Of a DNA stretch of 43,632 nt, positions 32,432 through 40,243 are shown piece by piece. Made by a program: the position numbers and the translations under genes. This stretch comes from UBA1731 sp964567665. GTDB lineage: Bacteria > Verrucomicrobiota > Kiritimatiellia > RFP12 > UBA1067. The DNA lies in assembly GCA_964567665.1 (NCBI GenBank), contig CAZMNN010000023.1, forward strand, positions 1-43,632, in the 5' to 3' direction. Below the pieces are notes generated by a model. The model saw only the letters and a program-made list of their open reading frames with translations, had not been told where the DNA came from and did no database searches. How positions within the stretch are numbered: the stretch's first letter is position 1; every line of letters starts with the position of its first letter.

Positions 32432-32932
32432 ATGAAAATATGCGTCAAGACGGCAATTGCGACGGCAATCTATCTGGTGGTGTTTGGACTTGTCAGGCTG
32501 CTTGGCGTGTGGATGGATGCGTGCGTTGAGAAATACGGTTTCGCCGACGGTCTTGGAGAAAGGCTGATGGTGCAGGGCGGAGTCTTTCTTTCCGCAGTGC
32601 TGACGCAGATTCTGGCGATTGCATTGTTTCTGACGGTATCAATCGAATCTTTTCGCAGCCGTCATGGAAGCATGGCGGATAAGGTTGTCGCATTCGTTTT
32701 TTCGTGCCTGTATTCAAGCGTCTTTGTATATGTGGCGTTGCGCACTCAGACGTTGTTTTCGGCCGGAAAGGCATATTGGTGGGAAGGTTTCAATGGTACT
32801 TGCGTGTCGGCGATATGGATTGTCGATTCGGCGTCTGTCATCGCATTGAATTGGCTTTTTGCCGTCAGCAGCCCTTTCCTGCTGTTTCTCATGGCGAAAC
32901 TCGGTGCGCTCATGGATGAGGCCGAAAAATAG
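32432..32932 (+). CDS. Hypothetical four-helix membrane protein
   Basis: A 166-residue protein with four hydrophobic stretches: about 7-24, about 48-70, about 88-108 and about 133-155. I recognise no family. The start is the ATG after GAGGGATGAATCA; the frame extends upstream to a TTG at 32369, which has no signal-like or membrane content. It is 69 nt after the DUF2752-like gene and probably ends the same transcript. Its lower-GC composition matches the rest of the 30.3-32.9 kb patch. Confidence 0.5.
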   Translation: MKICVKTAIATAIYLVVFGLVRLLGVWMDACVEKYGFADGLGERLMVQGGVFLSAVLTQILAIALFLTVSIESFRSRHGSMADKVVAFVFSCLYSSVFVYVALRTQTLFSAGKAYWWEGFNGTCVSAIWIVDSASVIALNWLFAVSSPFLLFLMAKLGALMDEAEK

Positions 32933-32967
32933 ACTGACGAACATCTTCACGTTCCGCCCGCCCACCT

Positions 32968-32977
32968 GTGGTATAAT
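32968..32977 (+). promoter_or_regulatory. Extended -10 promoter of the superoxide reductase gene
   Basis: CTGTGGTATAAT with hexamer TATAAT at 32972-32977, followed by GCACGGC; leader about 65 nt. No -35 is evident. Confidence 0.6.
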
Positions 32978-33047
32978 GCACGGCAGTTCGACTACAAGGT
33001 AACTTTGCGGGGTGCGCCCTGCGCAAACTAAGGAAAGGAAGGTTGCT

Positions 33048-33431
33048 ATGCTGGCAGACTTTGTTAAGACGGCGGATTTCAAGACGGAGAAGCACGTCCC
33101 GGTGATTGCGTGTGCGGATTCCGTGAAGGCAGGTGAACCGTTCACGGTCGCTGTCACTGTCGGAAGCGAGATCCCGCATCCGAACACGCTGGCGCACCAC
33201 ATAGGCTGGATTGCGCTGCACTTTGTGCCGGAAGGGTCGAAGCTCTCCATCGAGCTTGGCCGCTACTTGTTCTCGGCGCACCAGACGGATCCGGCTGCGC
33301 CAGTCCAGGTGCAGTCCGCGCCGTCCGTGACGGTTTCGGTTGCGGTCAACAAACCGGGTGCGCTCCACGCCACGTCCTACTGCAACATACATGGGCTGTG
33401 GGAGTCGGAGAAGTCCATCGCCTTGGCATAA
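33048..33431 (+). CDS. Superoxide reductase (1Fe, neelaredoxin type)
   Basis: A 127-residue cytoplasmic protein that reduces superoxide to peroxide without making oxygen, a hallmark of anaerobes and microaerophiles. The active-site iron ligands are all visible: Glu14-Lys15-His16 in TEKHVPVI, His44 in EIPHPN, His50/His51 in AHHIGWI, and Cys112 plus His115 in YCNIHGLW. The N-terminal desulforedoxin domain of 2Fe enzymes is missing, so it is the 1Fe type. The ATG at 33048 follows AAGGAAGG by about 6 nt. It is monocistronic under its own promoter; a new promoter precedes pyrK downstream. Confidence 0.93.
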   Translation: MLADFVKTADFKTEKHVPVIACADSVKAGEPFTVAVTVGSEIPHPNTLAHHIGWIALHFVPEGSKLSIELGRYLFSAHQTDPAAPVQVQSAPSVTVSVAVNKPGALHATSYCNIHGLWESEKSIALA

Positions 33432-33454
33432 AGTGCGGTCGGCGGAATTGTTTA

Positions 33455-33463
33455 TGGTATAAT
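33455..33463 (+). promoter_or_regulatory. Extended -10 promoter of the pyrK-to-transporter unit
   Basis: TATGGTATAAT with hexamer TATAAT at 33458-33463, followed by TGCCGACGG. AGGAG at 33481-33485 precedes the pyrK ATG at 33492. It is the last promoter I can find before 42.6 kb, so up to seven genes may depend on it. Confidence 0.6.
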
Positions 33464-33491
33464 TGCCGACGGATTTTGTCAGGAGAGAGCA

Positions 33492-34310
33492 ATGGCCATA
33501 AACGAGAGATGCACAATCGCCGCCCACCGAGATGCCGCACCCGGATACAGGATGCTGGTGCTTGATGCGCCGCAGATAGCCGCAACCGTCGTGCCGGGGC
33601 AGTTTGTGCACGTAAGAGTGCCGGGCCTCGAGGCGTCGGCGCTGCGCCGTCCGTTTTCGGTGTTTGACGCTGAGCCGCGCCATGAAGACGGTACGGGCGG
33701 CACGGTGACGGTGCTGTACAAGATTGTCGGGCGGGGCACCGTTGCGCTGTCGAATGCCCCGGAAGGTTCGGAGATTGAAGTCATCGGTTCGCTCGGATAT
33801 GGATTTCCGGTGGAATGCGCCGGTACGCCGCTGCTCGTGGGCGGCGGCTACGGCGTTGCGCCTCTCTATTTCCTTGCGCGGCGCATGATGCGCCAGGGGA
33901 CTGCTGAACGCCCGATCCTTTTCGTCGGTGGACGCACAAAGTCCGATCTGCTGGAGGTCGACAGATTCCGCGATCTTGGCGTTGACGTGCGCACCGCCAC
34001 GAACGACGGTTCGGAGGGCGCGAAGGGTTTTGTCACGCAGCCTCTCGATGAGGCGCTTGTCGAGCTGCGCAAGGCAGAGCGCGGCTTCGAGCTTTTTACC
34101 TGCGGCCCGGATGGGCTTTTGAAGGCTGTCGCACAGCGGGCGCTCGCGACCGGGGCGAAGGGATGGATATCCATGGATCGCCACATGGTCTGCGGAGTAG
34201 GAGCCTGCTTCGCCTGTGTGCAGCGGCTGAAAAGGCCGAACGGCGAGGAGTGGAATGCGCGTTGCTGCGTGAACGGCCCTGTCTTCAGGGCGGAAGAGAT
34301 AGTCTGGTAG
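33492..34310 (+). CDS. pyrK: Dihydroorotate dehydrogenase B electron-transfer subunit (PyrK-like)
   Basis: A 272-residue iron-sulfur flavoprotein. The FAD-binding motif is RRPFSVF (residues 52-58) and the NAD-binding domain begins LLVGGGYGVAPLYF. The C-terminal [2Fe-2S] ligands are Cys234, Cys239 and Cys242 in CGVGACFACVQ, plus Cys258 or Cys259 in NARCCVNGPVF. This matches PyrK, which passes electrons from PyrDB to NAD. No pyrD is adjacent, so the partner must lie elsewhere. It leads a run of closely packed genes: der begins 6 nt later. Confidence 0.88.
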   Translation: MAINERCTIAAHRDAAPGYRMLVLDAPQIAATVVPGQFVHVRVPGLEASALRRPFSVFDAEPRHEDGTGGTVTVLYKIVGRGTVALSNAPEGSEIEVIGSLGYGFPVECAGTPLLVGGGYGVAPLYFLARRMMRQGTAERPILFVGGRTKSDLLEVDRFRDLGVDVRTATNDGSEGAKGFVTQPLDEALVELRKAERGFELFTCGPDGLLKAVAQRALATGAKGWISMDRHMVCGVGACFACVQRLKRPNGEEWNARCCVNGPVFRAEEIVW

Positions 34311-34316
34311 GAGAAT

Positions 34317-35681
34317 ATGGCGACAGTTTCGATAGTGGGGCGTCCGAACGTAGGCAAGTCCGCGCTCTTCAACCGCATTGCGCGGGAACGCATTGCGATA
34401 GTGTTTGACCAGCCCGGCGTGACGCGGGATCGCGTTGCGCGCGAGGTGACGGCGCTCGACAAGCGGTTCATGCTCGTTGACACCGGCGGCATTGCGTTCG
34501 ACAAGACGCCCGGTTCGCAGGATCCGCTGTCCGAGGAGACACGCGCACAGGCCGCGCTTGCCGTCGGCGATTCTGATTTCTGCGTTGTCGTCGTGGACGT
34601 GCGCAGCGGCATAACGCCGCTCGACGAGGAGGTGCTGAAGCGTGTGCGCGAGTCCGGATGCCCGACCGTGATAGCCGCGAACAAGTGCGACCGTCCGGAG
34701 GACGACTACCGGGCTGACGACTTTGCCCGTTTCGGCATGGAGGTGTTCCCCGTGTCCGCAGAGCACGGGCGCGGCATGACGTCGCTCATGGAGCGTGTCG
34801 TGGGCGCATTGCCGCCGCAGGAGGAGACGACGGCGGCGAAGCCCCTCCGCGTGGCCGTTGTGGGGCGTCCGAACGCAGGCAAGAGTTCGTACATCAACCG
34901 TCTGCTGAACGCCGAGCGCGTCATCGTATCAGACATTCCAGGCACAACCCGCGACGCCGTTGACGTCCCGTTCACGATCGGCGAGGGGCCGACGGCCCGG
35001 CACTACACGCTTGTCGATACGGCCGGCATGAAGAGCCACACTCAGATGTCCAAGACAAGCGTGGACAACTTCTCGCTGTTCCGCAGCGAGAAGGCCATCG
35101 AGGAGGCGGATGTCGTTCTGCTCACGATGGAGTCGGAGATAGGCCCAACGCGCCAGGATATGCGCATTGCGGGCAAGATAATCGATGCGCAGAAGGCCTG
35201 CGTGATTCTGATGAACAAATGGGATCTCGCCGTCGAGAAGGGGATGTCCGAGAAGGATGCGACAGACGTGATACGCCAGATGATGCCGTTTCTGTCGTTC
35301 GCACCGATAGTCTACTGCTCCGCGAAATCGGGATACAACATCCGCAGAACGGTTGACGCGATAGACGCGGTGGCGTCGAGCGTGAAGACACAGATGCCCA
35401 CGGGCGTCCTCAACCGCACAATCGAGGTTGCGACGAAGAAGACGCTTGCGCCCATGCGCAACGGCAAACGCCTGAAGGTGTACTACGGACTGCAGGTTGG
35501 AACAGATCCGCTGACCATCCGCCTTTTCGTGAACGATCCCAAGCTGGTCGTCCCGGCCTACAGATCGTACATCGAGAAGGCGATACGGGCGCGGTTCGGA
35601 CTTGAGGGCGCACCGCTCAGGATGTTCATGAAGGCGCGTTCCCGCAAGTCCGTCGCGGATTTCAGGAACGATTTCAAGTAG
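34317..35681 (+). CDS. der: Ribosome-assembly GTPase Der (EngA)
   Basis: A 454-residue protein with two GTPase domains and a KH-like C-terminus, needed for 50S subunit assembly. G domain 1: GRPNVGKS (8-15), DTGG and NKCD. G domain 2: GRPNAGKS, DTAGMKSHTQM and NKWD. The C-terminal portion has TGVLNRTIEVATKKTLAP and the closing YIEKAIRARFGLEGAPLRMFMKARSRK typical of Der. It sits between pyrK (6 nt upstream) and the cytochrome gene (3 nt downstream). Confidence 0.96.
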   Translation: MATVSIVGRPNVGKSALFNRIARERIAIVFDQPGVTRDRVAREVTALDKRFMLVDTGGIAFDKTPGSQDPLSEETRAQAALAVGDSDFCVVVVDVRSGITPLDEEVLKRVRESGCPTVIAANKCDRPEDDYRADDFARFGMEVFPVSAEHGRGMTSLMERVVGALPPQEETTAAKPLRVAVVGRPNAGKSSYINRLLNAERVIVSDIPGTTRDAVDVPFTIGEGPTARHYTLVDTAGMKSHTQMSKTSVDNFSLFRSEKAIEEADVVLLTMESEIGPTRQDMRIAGKIIDAQKACVILMNKWDLAVEKGMSEKDATDVIRQMMPFLSFAPIVYCSAKSGYNIRRTVDAIDAVASSVKTQMPTGVLNRTIEVATKKTLAPMRNGKRLKVYYGLQVGTDPLTIRLFVNDPKLVVPAYRSYIEKAIRARFGLEGAPLRMFMKARSRKSVADFRNDFK

Positions 35682-35684
35682 ACG

Positions 35685-37577
35685 ATGGCGCATCCGCCGC
35701 CACCGATGCGTCAAAACACAAACGGACATACATCAATGACTTGCGACATGAGAAACCTTGCGGTGCTGGCGTTTGCGGCTGTGGCTGCGCTTGCGTCTTC
35801 GGCCGGCGATTTCAACGGAGGCAGGACAGTGCCGGTGCATCGCTTTGCGCCGGTCGATCGTGATGGGGACAAGATCTCCGCAATGTCCCGTCTGCCGTCC
35901 GCCATGTCCCAGGAGAAGACGTGCGGACAGTGCCATGACGTCGCCAAGATGTCGGGCGGTTCGCATTTCCGCTCCGGCGGAACGAACGACGTTGCGAACA
36001 CGGTGAACCGCGAACCATGGTTCCTGTGCTCCACGAATGGGGTCTGCCGCACTGTGACACTTGCGGATCGCGGTGGACTTACCGCGTGGGAATGGGTGCG
36101 TACGTTCGGCTATGCGTTTCCCGGCGGCGGATTGGGAACGTGTCCGGCGGCGATGTCCGAGGAGGCGGGAGACCGTCAGCGCTGGTTCGTGACCGGTCCT
36201 CTGGAGATGAACTGCCTGGCCTGCCATTCGCAGGACGATTACGACGTGAGCGAATGGGCGAAGCAGACTATGCGGGAGAACTGGAGCGGCGCGGCGCTCG
36301 CCGCGTCAGGCCTCGCCCGCGTGGAGGGGATGAACTCAAGGCTCGATCCTGCATGGGATTCGTTTGTCGCCGAGAACCCTGACGATCATCTGTTCAAGGT
36401 TCCGCAGAAGATTGTGTACGATTCCGCGAAATTCGACGACAAGGGTCGCGCCACATTCCGCGTCGGCAAGCCGAGGAACGAAAACTGCCTTTCCTGCCAC
36501 GCGGCGTCGGTCGTTGGCGAGCCGTCCTGCAAGATCGCCGGTGACGTCCATCTTCAGCGCGGAATGCGCTGCATAGATTGCCATCAAAACGGCATGGATC
36601 ACAGGGTTGAGACGAAGAGCTGCGCTTCGTGCCACCTGGAAAAGGGCGGTTCCGGCCCGAAGCCGGCGCATGTCGGCATCCCGCTCGTCCACTTCCAGAA
36701 GCTCTCATGCACCGTGTGCCATTCGGGCGTTGCGCCTGAAAAGGGTGTGGTGCAGGTTCGCACGATGCGGGCAAACAGGATCGGCATATACGGCAAGGCT
36801 CATTGGGAGACGGACTGCCCGTTCATCGAAGAGCCGTTTGCAAGAAAGAATGCGGACGGCAAAGTGGAGCTTTGCCGCCGCGCCCCCGTTGACGGCACGA
36901 ATCACGTCTACTGGGCGTTTGCGCACGATGTCCGTCCTGCGAGGGCGGCGCGTGGCGCAGACCCCGACAGATGCGCCGCCTGCCACGATGCGAAGAGCGG
37001 GTTCTTCGACGGGTACGAAGATCCGGTGTATTTCTCGGCGTTCAATCTTGCCTTCCTTGGACGACCACTGTTCAAGGTGGTTCTTTGGGCGGTGTTTGCG
37101 CTGCTCTGCGTGTTCGCTGCGGCCGGTGCCGCGCTTGCCGTGAACCGCATCGCCGCCAAAGTGTCCGCCGGCACGACAAGTTTCCTCTGGGGCGCGTTCA
37201 AGTGGCTCGTCGACGCCGGGTTCGTCGTTGCAGTGCTTTATCTGTCGGCATCCGGAATAGCGGGTTGGTGTCTTGGCGGAATGACGTGGTGGTGGCTTAT
37301 GCTTCACATGGTTGCTGGCGGTGCGCTTGCCGGGGCTGTGGCGGCAATGGCTCTTCTGCGTCATGGCGATCGTACTTGCGGCGTAGCTTCAGCCGTTCTC
37401 TGGACGCTGTGGCTCGTTCTTGCGGCGGCGACCGTGTTCACCGCCGTGATGCCGATGATGCACGTGTTCGGCAGCGATGGACAGGAGTTCCTGCTTTGGA
37501 GCCACCGGCTTGCCGCGCTTGCGTTCGTCGCGATCTCTGCGCTGGTGTGCCTGGCGACTGCCGTGAAACGGAAATGA
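35685..37577 (+). CDS. Heptaheme c-type cytochrome fused to a b-type membrane domain
   Basis: A 630-residue protein with seven CxxCH heme c sites, in order CGQCH, CLACH, CLSCH, CIDCH, CASCH, CTVCH and CAACH, all within about residues 85-435. From about residue 455 to the end there are five hydrophobic helices. Conserved-looking His lie in LMLHMVAGG and MMHVFGSD...LWSHRLAAL, suggesting heme b and quinol chemistry in the membrane. It therefore looks like a one-polypeptide quinol-to-periplasm electron-transfer module. The signal peptide is around MRNLAVLAFAAVAALASSA; the true start may be 35685, 35736 or 35748, and none has a clear Shine-Dalgarno. The stop overlaps the next gene by ATGA. Confidence 0.82.
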   Translation: MAHPPPPMRQNTNGHTSMTCDMRNLAVLAFAAVAALASSAGDFNGGRTVPVHRFAPVDRDGDKISAMSRLPSAMSQEKTCGQCHDVAKMSGGSHFRSGGTNDVANTVNREPWFLCSTNGVCRTVTLADRGGLTAWEWVRTFGYAFPGGGLGTCPAAMSEEAGDRQRWFVTGPLEMNCLACHSQDDYDVSEWAKQTMRENWSGAALAASGLARVEGMNSRLDPAWDSFVAENPDDHLFKVPQKIVYDSAKFDDKGRATFRVGKPRNENCLSCHAASVVGEPSCKIAGDVHLQRGMRCIDCHQNGMDHRVETKSCASCHLEKGGSGPKPAHVGIPLVHFQKLSCTVCHSGVAPEKGVVQVRTMRANRIGIYGKAHWETDCPFIEEPFARKNADGKVELCRRAPVDGTNHVYWAFAHDVRPARAARGADPDRCAACHDAKSGFFDGYEDPVYFSAFNLAFLGRPLFKVVLWAVFALLCVFAAAGAALAVNRIAAKVSAGTTSFLWGAFKWLVDAGFVVAVLYLSASGIAGWCLGGMTWWWLMLHMVAGGALAGAVAAMALLRHGDRTCGVASAVLWTLWLVLAAATVFTAVMPMMHVFGSDGQEFLLWSHRLAALAFVAISALVCLATAVKRK

Positions 37578-38128
37578 GCATAAGAGCGATTTGCCTTGGC
37601 GCGGCGGCGGCCGCGCTCCTGTGCGGCTGCAGCACCACGGTGGTGTGCGACGAGCCGGACAACGTCGCGATTGCGGAGGCGCTGCTTGCCCATGTGCGCG
37701 GCACCGATGTGCAGATCGTGGAGGGGGCGTGGAAGGATGAGGCGTTCACGGCCGAATGTGTGATTAAGTGTGACGGCGAAGAGTTCACGGCAGTGCTGCT
37801 TGCGCCGCAGATGAGGCTTGCGACATTGACGCTCAGAAGACCGCACGTCCTGCATTGGGAGCGCGTCCCTCAGATTCCGGCGATGCTCGATCCGGAATAT
37901 GTTATGTTCGATCTCGCGCTTGTCATCCTGCCTACGGATGCGCTTTCGCGTTCACTCGATGACGGATTCAAGGTGTCTGAGACTGCGGACGGCAGACGGC
38001 GCATGGTTTTGGATGGCGATGGCGAACTGCATTCGGTCAGGCAGACGCTTCCGGATGGCGGCGTATATTTCCGCAACGTGAAGTACGGCTACGAAATCAC
38101 TGTCAGGACAATGTCTCATGAGGATTGA
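37574..38128 (+). CDS. DUF3261-like lipoprotein
   Basis: A 184-residue lipoprotein: MSIRAICLGAAAAALLCG followed by Cys19, a lipobox. The middle and end fit the DUF3261 pattern as I remember it: APQMRLATLTL, VPQIPAMLDPEYVMFDLALVILPTDALSRSL, RRMVLDGDGELHSVRQTLPDGGVYFRNVKYGYEITVRT. Members accompany ketosynthase clusters for aryl-polyene-type lipids and are thought to sit at the outer membrane. Here a KASIII gene follows directly (11-nt overlap). The ATG overlaps the cytochrome stop (ATGA). Family assignment is by eye. Confidence 0.65.
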   Translation: MSIRAICLGAAAAALLCGCSTTVVCDEPDNVAIAEALLAHVRGTDVQIVEGAWKDEAFTAECVIKCDGEEFTAVLLAPQMRLATLTLRRPHVLHWERVPQIPAMLDPEYVMFDLALVILPTDALSRSLDDGFKVSETADGRRRMVLDGDGELHSVRQTLPDGGVYFRNVKYGYEITVRTMSHED

Positions 38129-39071
38129 CGGTGTAGATGTCGAGGCCGTGTTCGGCTGCGTCCCGCGAAACGCTGTGGATAACCTTTCTGTCCTTTCAGA
38201 ACTTGTTGGACGGGAGAAGGCCGAGTCGATTGTTCGCGCAACCGGTTTCACCACACGTCGCGTTGCGTCCGCCGGATGCGACGTATTCGATCTGATGCTC
38301 CCTGCGGCGCAACGTGCTATGGACGGAGTTTCGGTGGAAGACATCGGCGGCATTGTCGCCGTCAGCTTCTCCGGACGCGACAGGTTCCCTGCGCTCTCCG
38401 CACGTCTTCAGAATGCGCTTGGTCTTGGCAGGGACGTTGCGGCGTATGATCTGTCCATGGCCTGCAGCGGATGGATATACGGACTTCTCTCAGCCGTTCA
38501 GCTTGTGAAATCCTCCGGGCGCAAAGTGCTTCTTGTCGATGGCGACGTGCAGAGTGCATGGACGGACGGAACGGATGTCGCTACTTTGGCGGTGATGGGG
38601 GATGGCGCCGCAGCGACGCTGCTTGCGCCTGGAGACGCCGCATGGGAGTTCGGCTTTCTGACGGACGGTTCAGGCGCGGGAACGCTCGTTTGCCGCGACA
38701 GGATTGAGATGGACGGGTTCGGGGTGTTCAGGTTTGTTGCAGGTTCGGTGCGCCGCTTCCTTGATTCGTTCGTGCGCCGCTCCGCCGTGATTGCCGATGC
38801 ATCTCCGGTGTTCGTGCCGCATCAGGCGAATATGTACATGGTGCGGCAGCTTGCAGATGCCCTGGGTCTCAAGAACTGGCTTGCGGCCGGGCGAAGATAT
38901 GCGAACACAGGTTCGTGTTCGGCGGCGCTGGCGTTGGCGGATGAAGGCATTGGCGGGCTGGATGGTGGGCGTCCCGTCCCGGTGCTGCTCGCCGGTTTCG
39001 GCGCAGGGCTGAGCGCTGCTGCGGCTGCTACGACGCTATGCGGTTTCAGGAGAGGCGTGGTCGAGCTGTGA
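38118..39071 (+). CDS. Ketoacyl-ACP synthase III-like condensing enzyme
   Basis: A 317-residue thiolase-fold enzyme with the FabH-type triad: Cys116 in YDLSMACSGWIYGL, His235 in FVPHQANMYM and Asn263 in RYANTGSCSAA. The GFGAGLS-like end is also typical. It differs from housekeeping FabH in its N-terminus and lack of neighbouring fab genes. Instead it is sandwiched between a DUF3261-like lipoprotein and an ACP-FkbH fusion, overlapping the latter by a GTGA stop/start. KASIII homologues paired with FkbH and an ACP build tetronate rings from a beta-ketoacyl thioester and glyceryl-ACP (for example RkD in the RK-682 pathway). A similar acylation step is an inference here. Confidence 0.82.
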   Translation: MRIDGVDVEAVFGCVPRNAVDNLSVLSELVGREKAESIVRATGFTTRRVASAGCDVFDLMLPAAQRAMDGVSVEDIGGIVAVSFSGRDRFPALSARLQNALGLGRDVAAYDLSMACSGWIYGLLSAVQLVKSSGRKVLLVDGDVQSAWTDGTDVATLAVMGDGAAATLLAPGDAAWEFGFLTDGSGAGTLVCRDRIEMDGFGVFRFVAGSVRRFLDSFVRRSAVIADASPVFVPHQANMYMVRQLADALGLKNWLAAGRRYANTGSCSAALALADEGIGGLDGGRPVPVLLAGFGAGLSAAAAATTLCGFRRGVVEL

Positions 39072-40240
39072 ATGCGGTTTCAGAGAGAGAGTTCCGCGAA
39101 ACGCTCGACGCGCTTGGGCTGAACCCTGAACGCGGCGACTGGGACTCCATCCGTCATTTCAATCTTGTCATGGAGCTTGAGGCGCGATGGGGTGCAAAGA
39201 TAGACCTTTCTGATGTGGAGCGGCTGAAGACATTCTCCGACTTCTATTTCAGGCTTCCGTTTCGTCCGGCAAAGGTGCTTGCCGTGGACGCGGACAATAC
39301 GCTGTGGCGCGGTGTGGTTGGCGACGATGGTCCGGATGGCGTTGCTCCGTATGCAGGATTCCAGAGAGGACTGCTCGCCATGAAGGCGAAAGGCGTGATG
39401 CTTGTCCTGCTGAGCAAGAACGATCCTCCAAGCGGCGGGACGTCGCCGATGGAGCAGGTGTTTGCGCGGGCCGACGTCCCCCTGTCGCTTGACGACTTCG
39501 CCTATGTTGGTGTCGGCTGGAATCCAAAGCCGGAAAACCTGCGCCTTGCCGCGCAGACGTTGAACGTGGGGACTGACAGCTTTGTGTTCGTGGACGACAG
39601 TCGGAACGAACGCAGTCAGATGCGGGCGCACCTCCCGGAGGTGATGGTCGTTGAAGAGATGGAGCGTTGGGCGGAATCCGGAATGGATGATCTTGCGAAG
39701 CATCTTGAGGCGACGTATTTTGCGGATGCAGGTGCGACGGAAGAGGATGTGCTTCGTGCGTTGCGTCCGGCGATTCATGCTGAGGCGGCGTTCTCTGGCG
39801 GGGACTATCTGAGGACGCTTGGGCTGAAGGTCGCGCCGTCGCTGGCGACGGAGGCGGACGTGCCTCGTCTTGCGCAGATGGCAAGCAGGACTAACCAGTT
39901 CAACGCCACGACAATCAGGCGGACGGCGGACGAGTTCCGCGCCCTCATCGCTGATTCCGCGAAGCGCGTGTATGTGTTCCGGCTTCGCGACAGGTTTGGC
40001 GAAATGGGGATAGTTTGCTACGCGGTTGCCGATGTCCCTTCATGCACTGTCACGGATTTCGCGATGAGCTGCCGCGCCATGGGACGGACGCTTGAGTTCT
40101 TCGCATACCGTCACATATGCCGGGATTTGGGATGTGACGCGCCCAAGGTGGATTTTCGCGCAACGGAGAGGAACGCCCCGTTTGCCGCTTTCCTTGAAGC
40201 CGTCTCGCGTGGCGATGCAGAGACGTTCTGCACATTGTAG
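39068..40240 (+). CDS. Acyl-carrier-protein + FkbH-like HAD fusion
   Basis: A 390-residue two-part protein. Residues about 5-62 look like an acyl carrier domain, LDALGLNPERGDWDSIRHFN with Ser27 in DWDSI as the presumed phosphopantetheine site, followed by LVMELEARWGAKIDLSD. From residue 68 is an FkbH-like HAD domain with VLAVDADNTLWRGVVGDDG (Asp74, Asp76), LLSKND and FVFVDDSRNERSQM, and a C-terminal acyltransferase-like part (RLRDRFGEMGIVCYAVA). FkbH proteins load a glyceryl unit from 1,3-bisphosphoglycerate onto an ACP; here the carrier is built in. I use the GTG at 39068 overlapping the KASIII stop; an ATG at 39038 is possible. It ends 3 nt before the transporter gene. Confidence 0.8.
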   Translation: MNAVSEREFRETLDALGLNPERGDWDSIRHFNLVMELEARWGAKIDLSDVERLKTFSDFYFRLPFRPAKVLAVDADNTLWRGVVGDDGPDGVAPYAGFQRGLLAMKAKGVMLVLLSKNDPPSGGTSPMEQVFARADVPLSLDDFAYVGVGWNPKPENLRLAAQTLNVGTDSFVFVDDSRNERSQMRAHLPEVMVVEEMERWAESGMDDLAKHLEATYFADAGATEEDVLRALRPAIHAEAAFSGGDYLRTLGLKVAPSLATEADVPRLAQMASRTNQFNATTIRRTADEFRALIADSAKRVYVFRLRDRFGEMGIVCYAVADVPSCTVTDFAMSCRAMGRTLEFFAYRHICRDLGCDAPKVDFRATERNAPFAAFLEAVSRGDAETFCTL

Positions 40241-40243
40241 TAT

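Noticed and set aside
32910..34766. A 618-codon reverse-strand frame opposite superoxide reductase, pyrK and der
   Set aside because: It lies antisense to three confidently identified genes, is very rich in Arg and His, has no start signals, and crosses gene boundaries; a GC-bias shadow.
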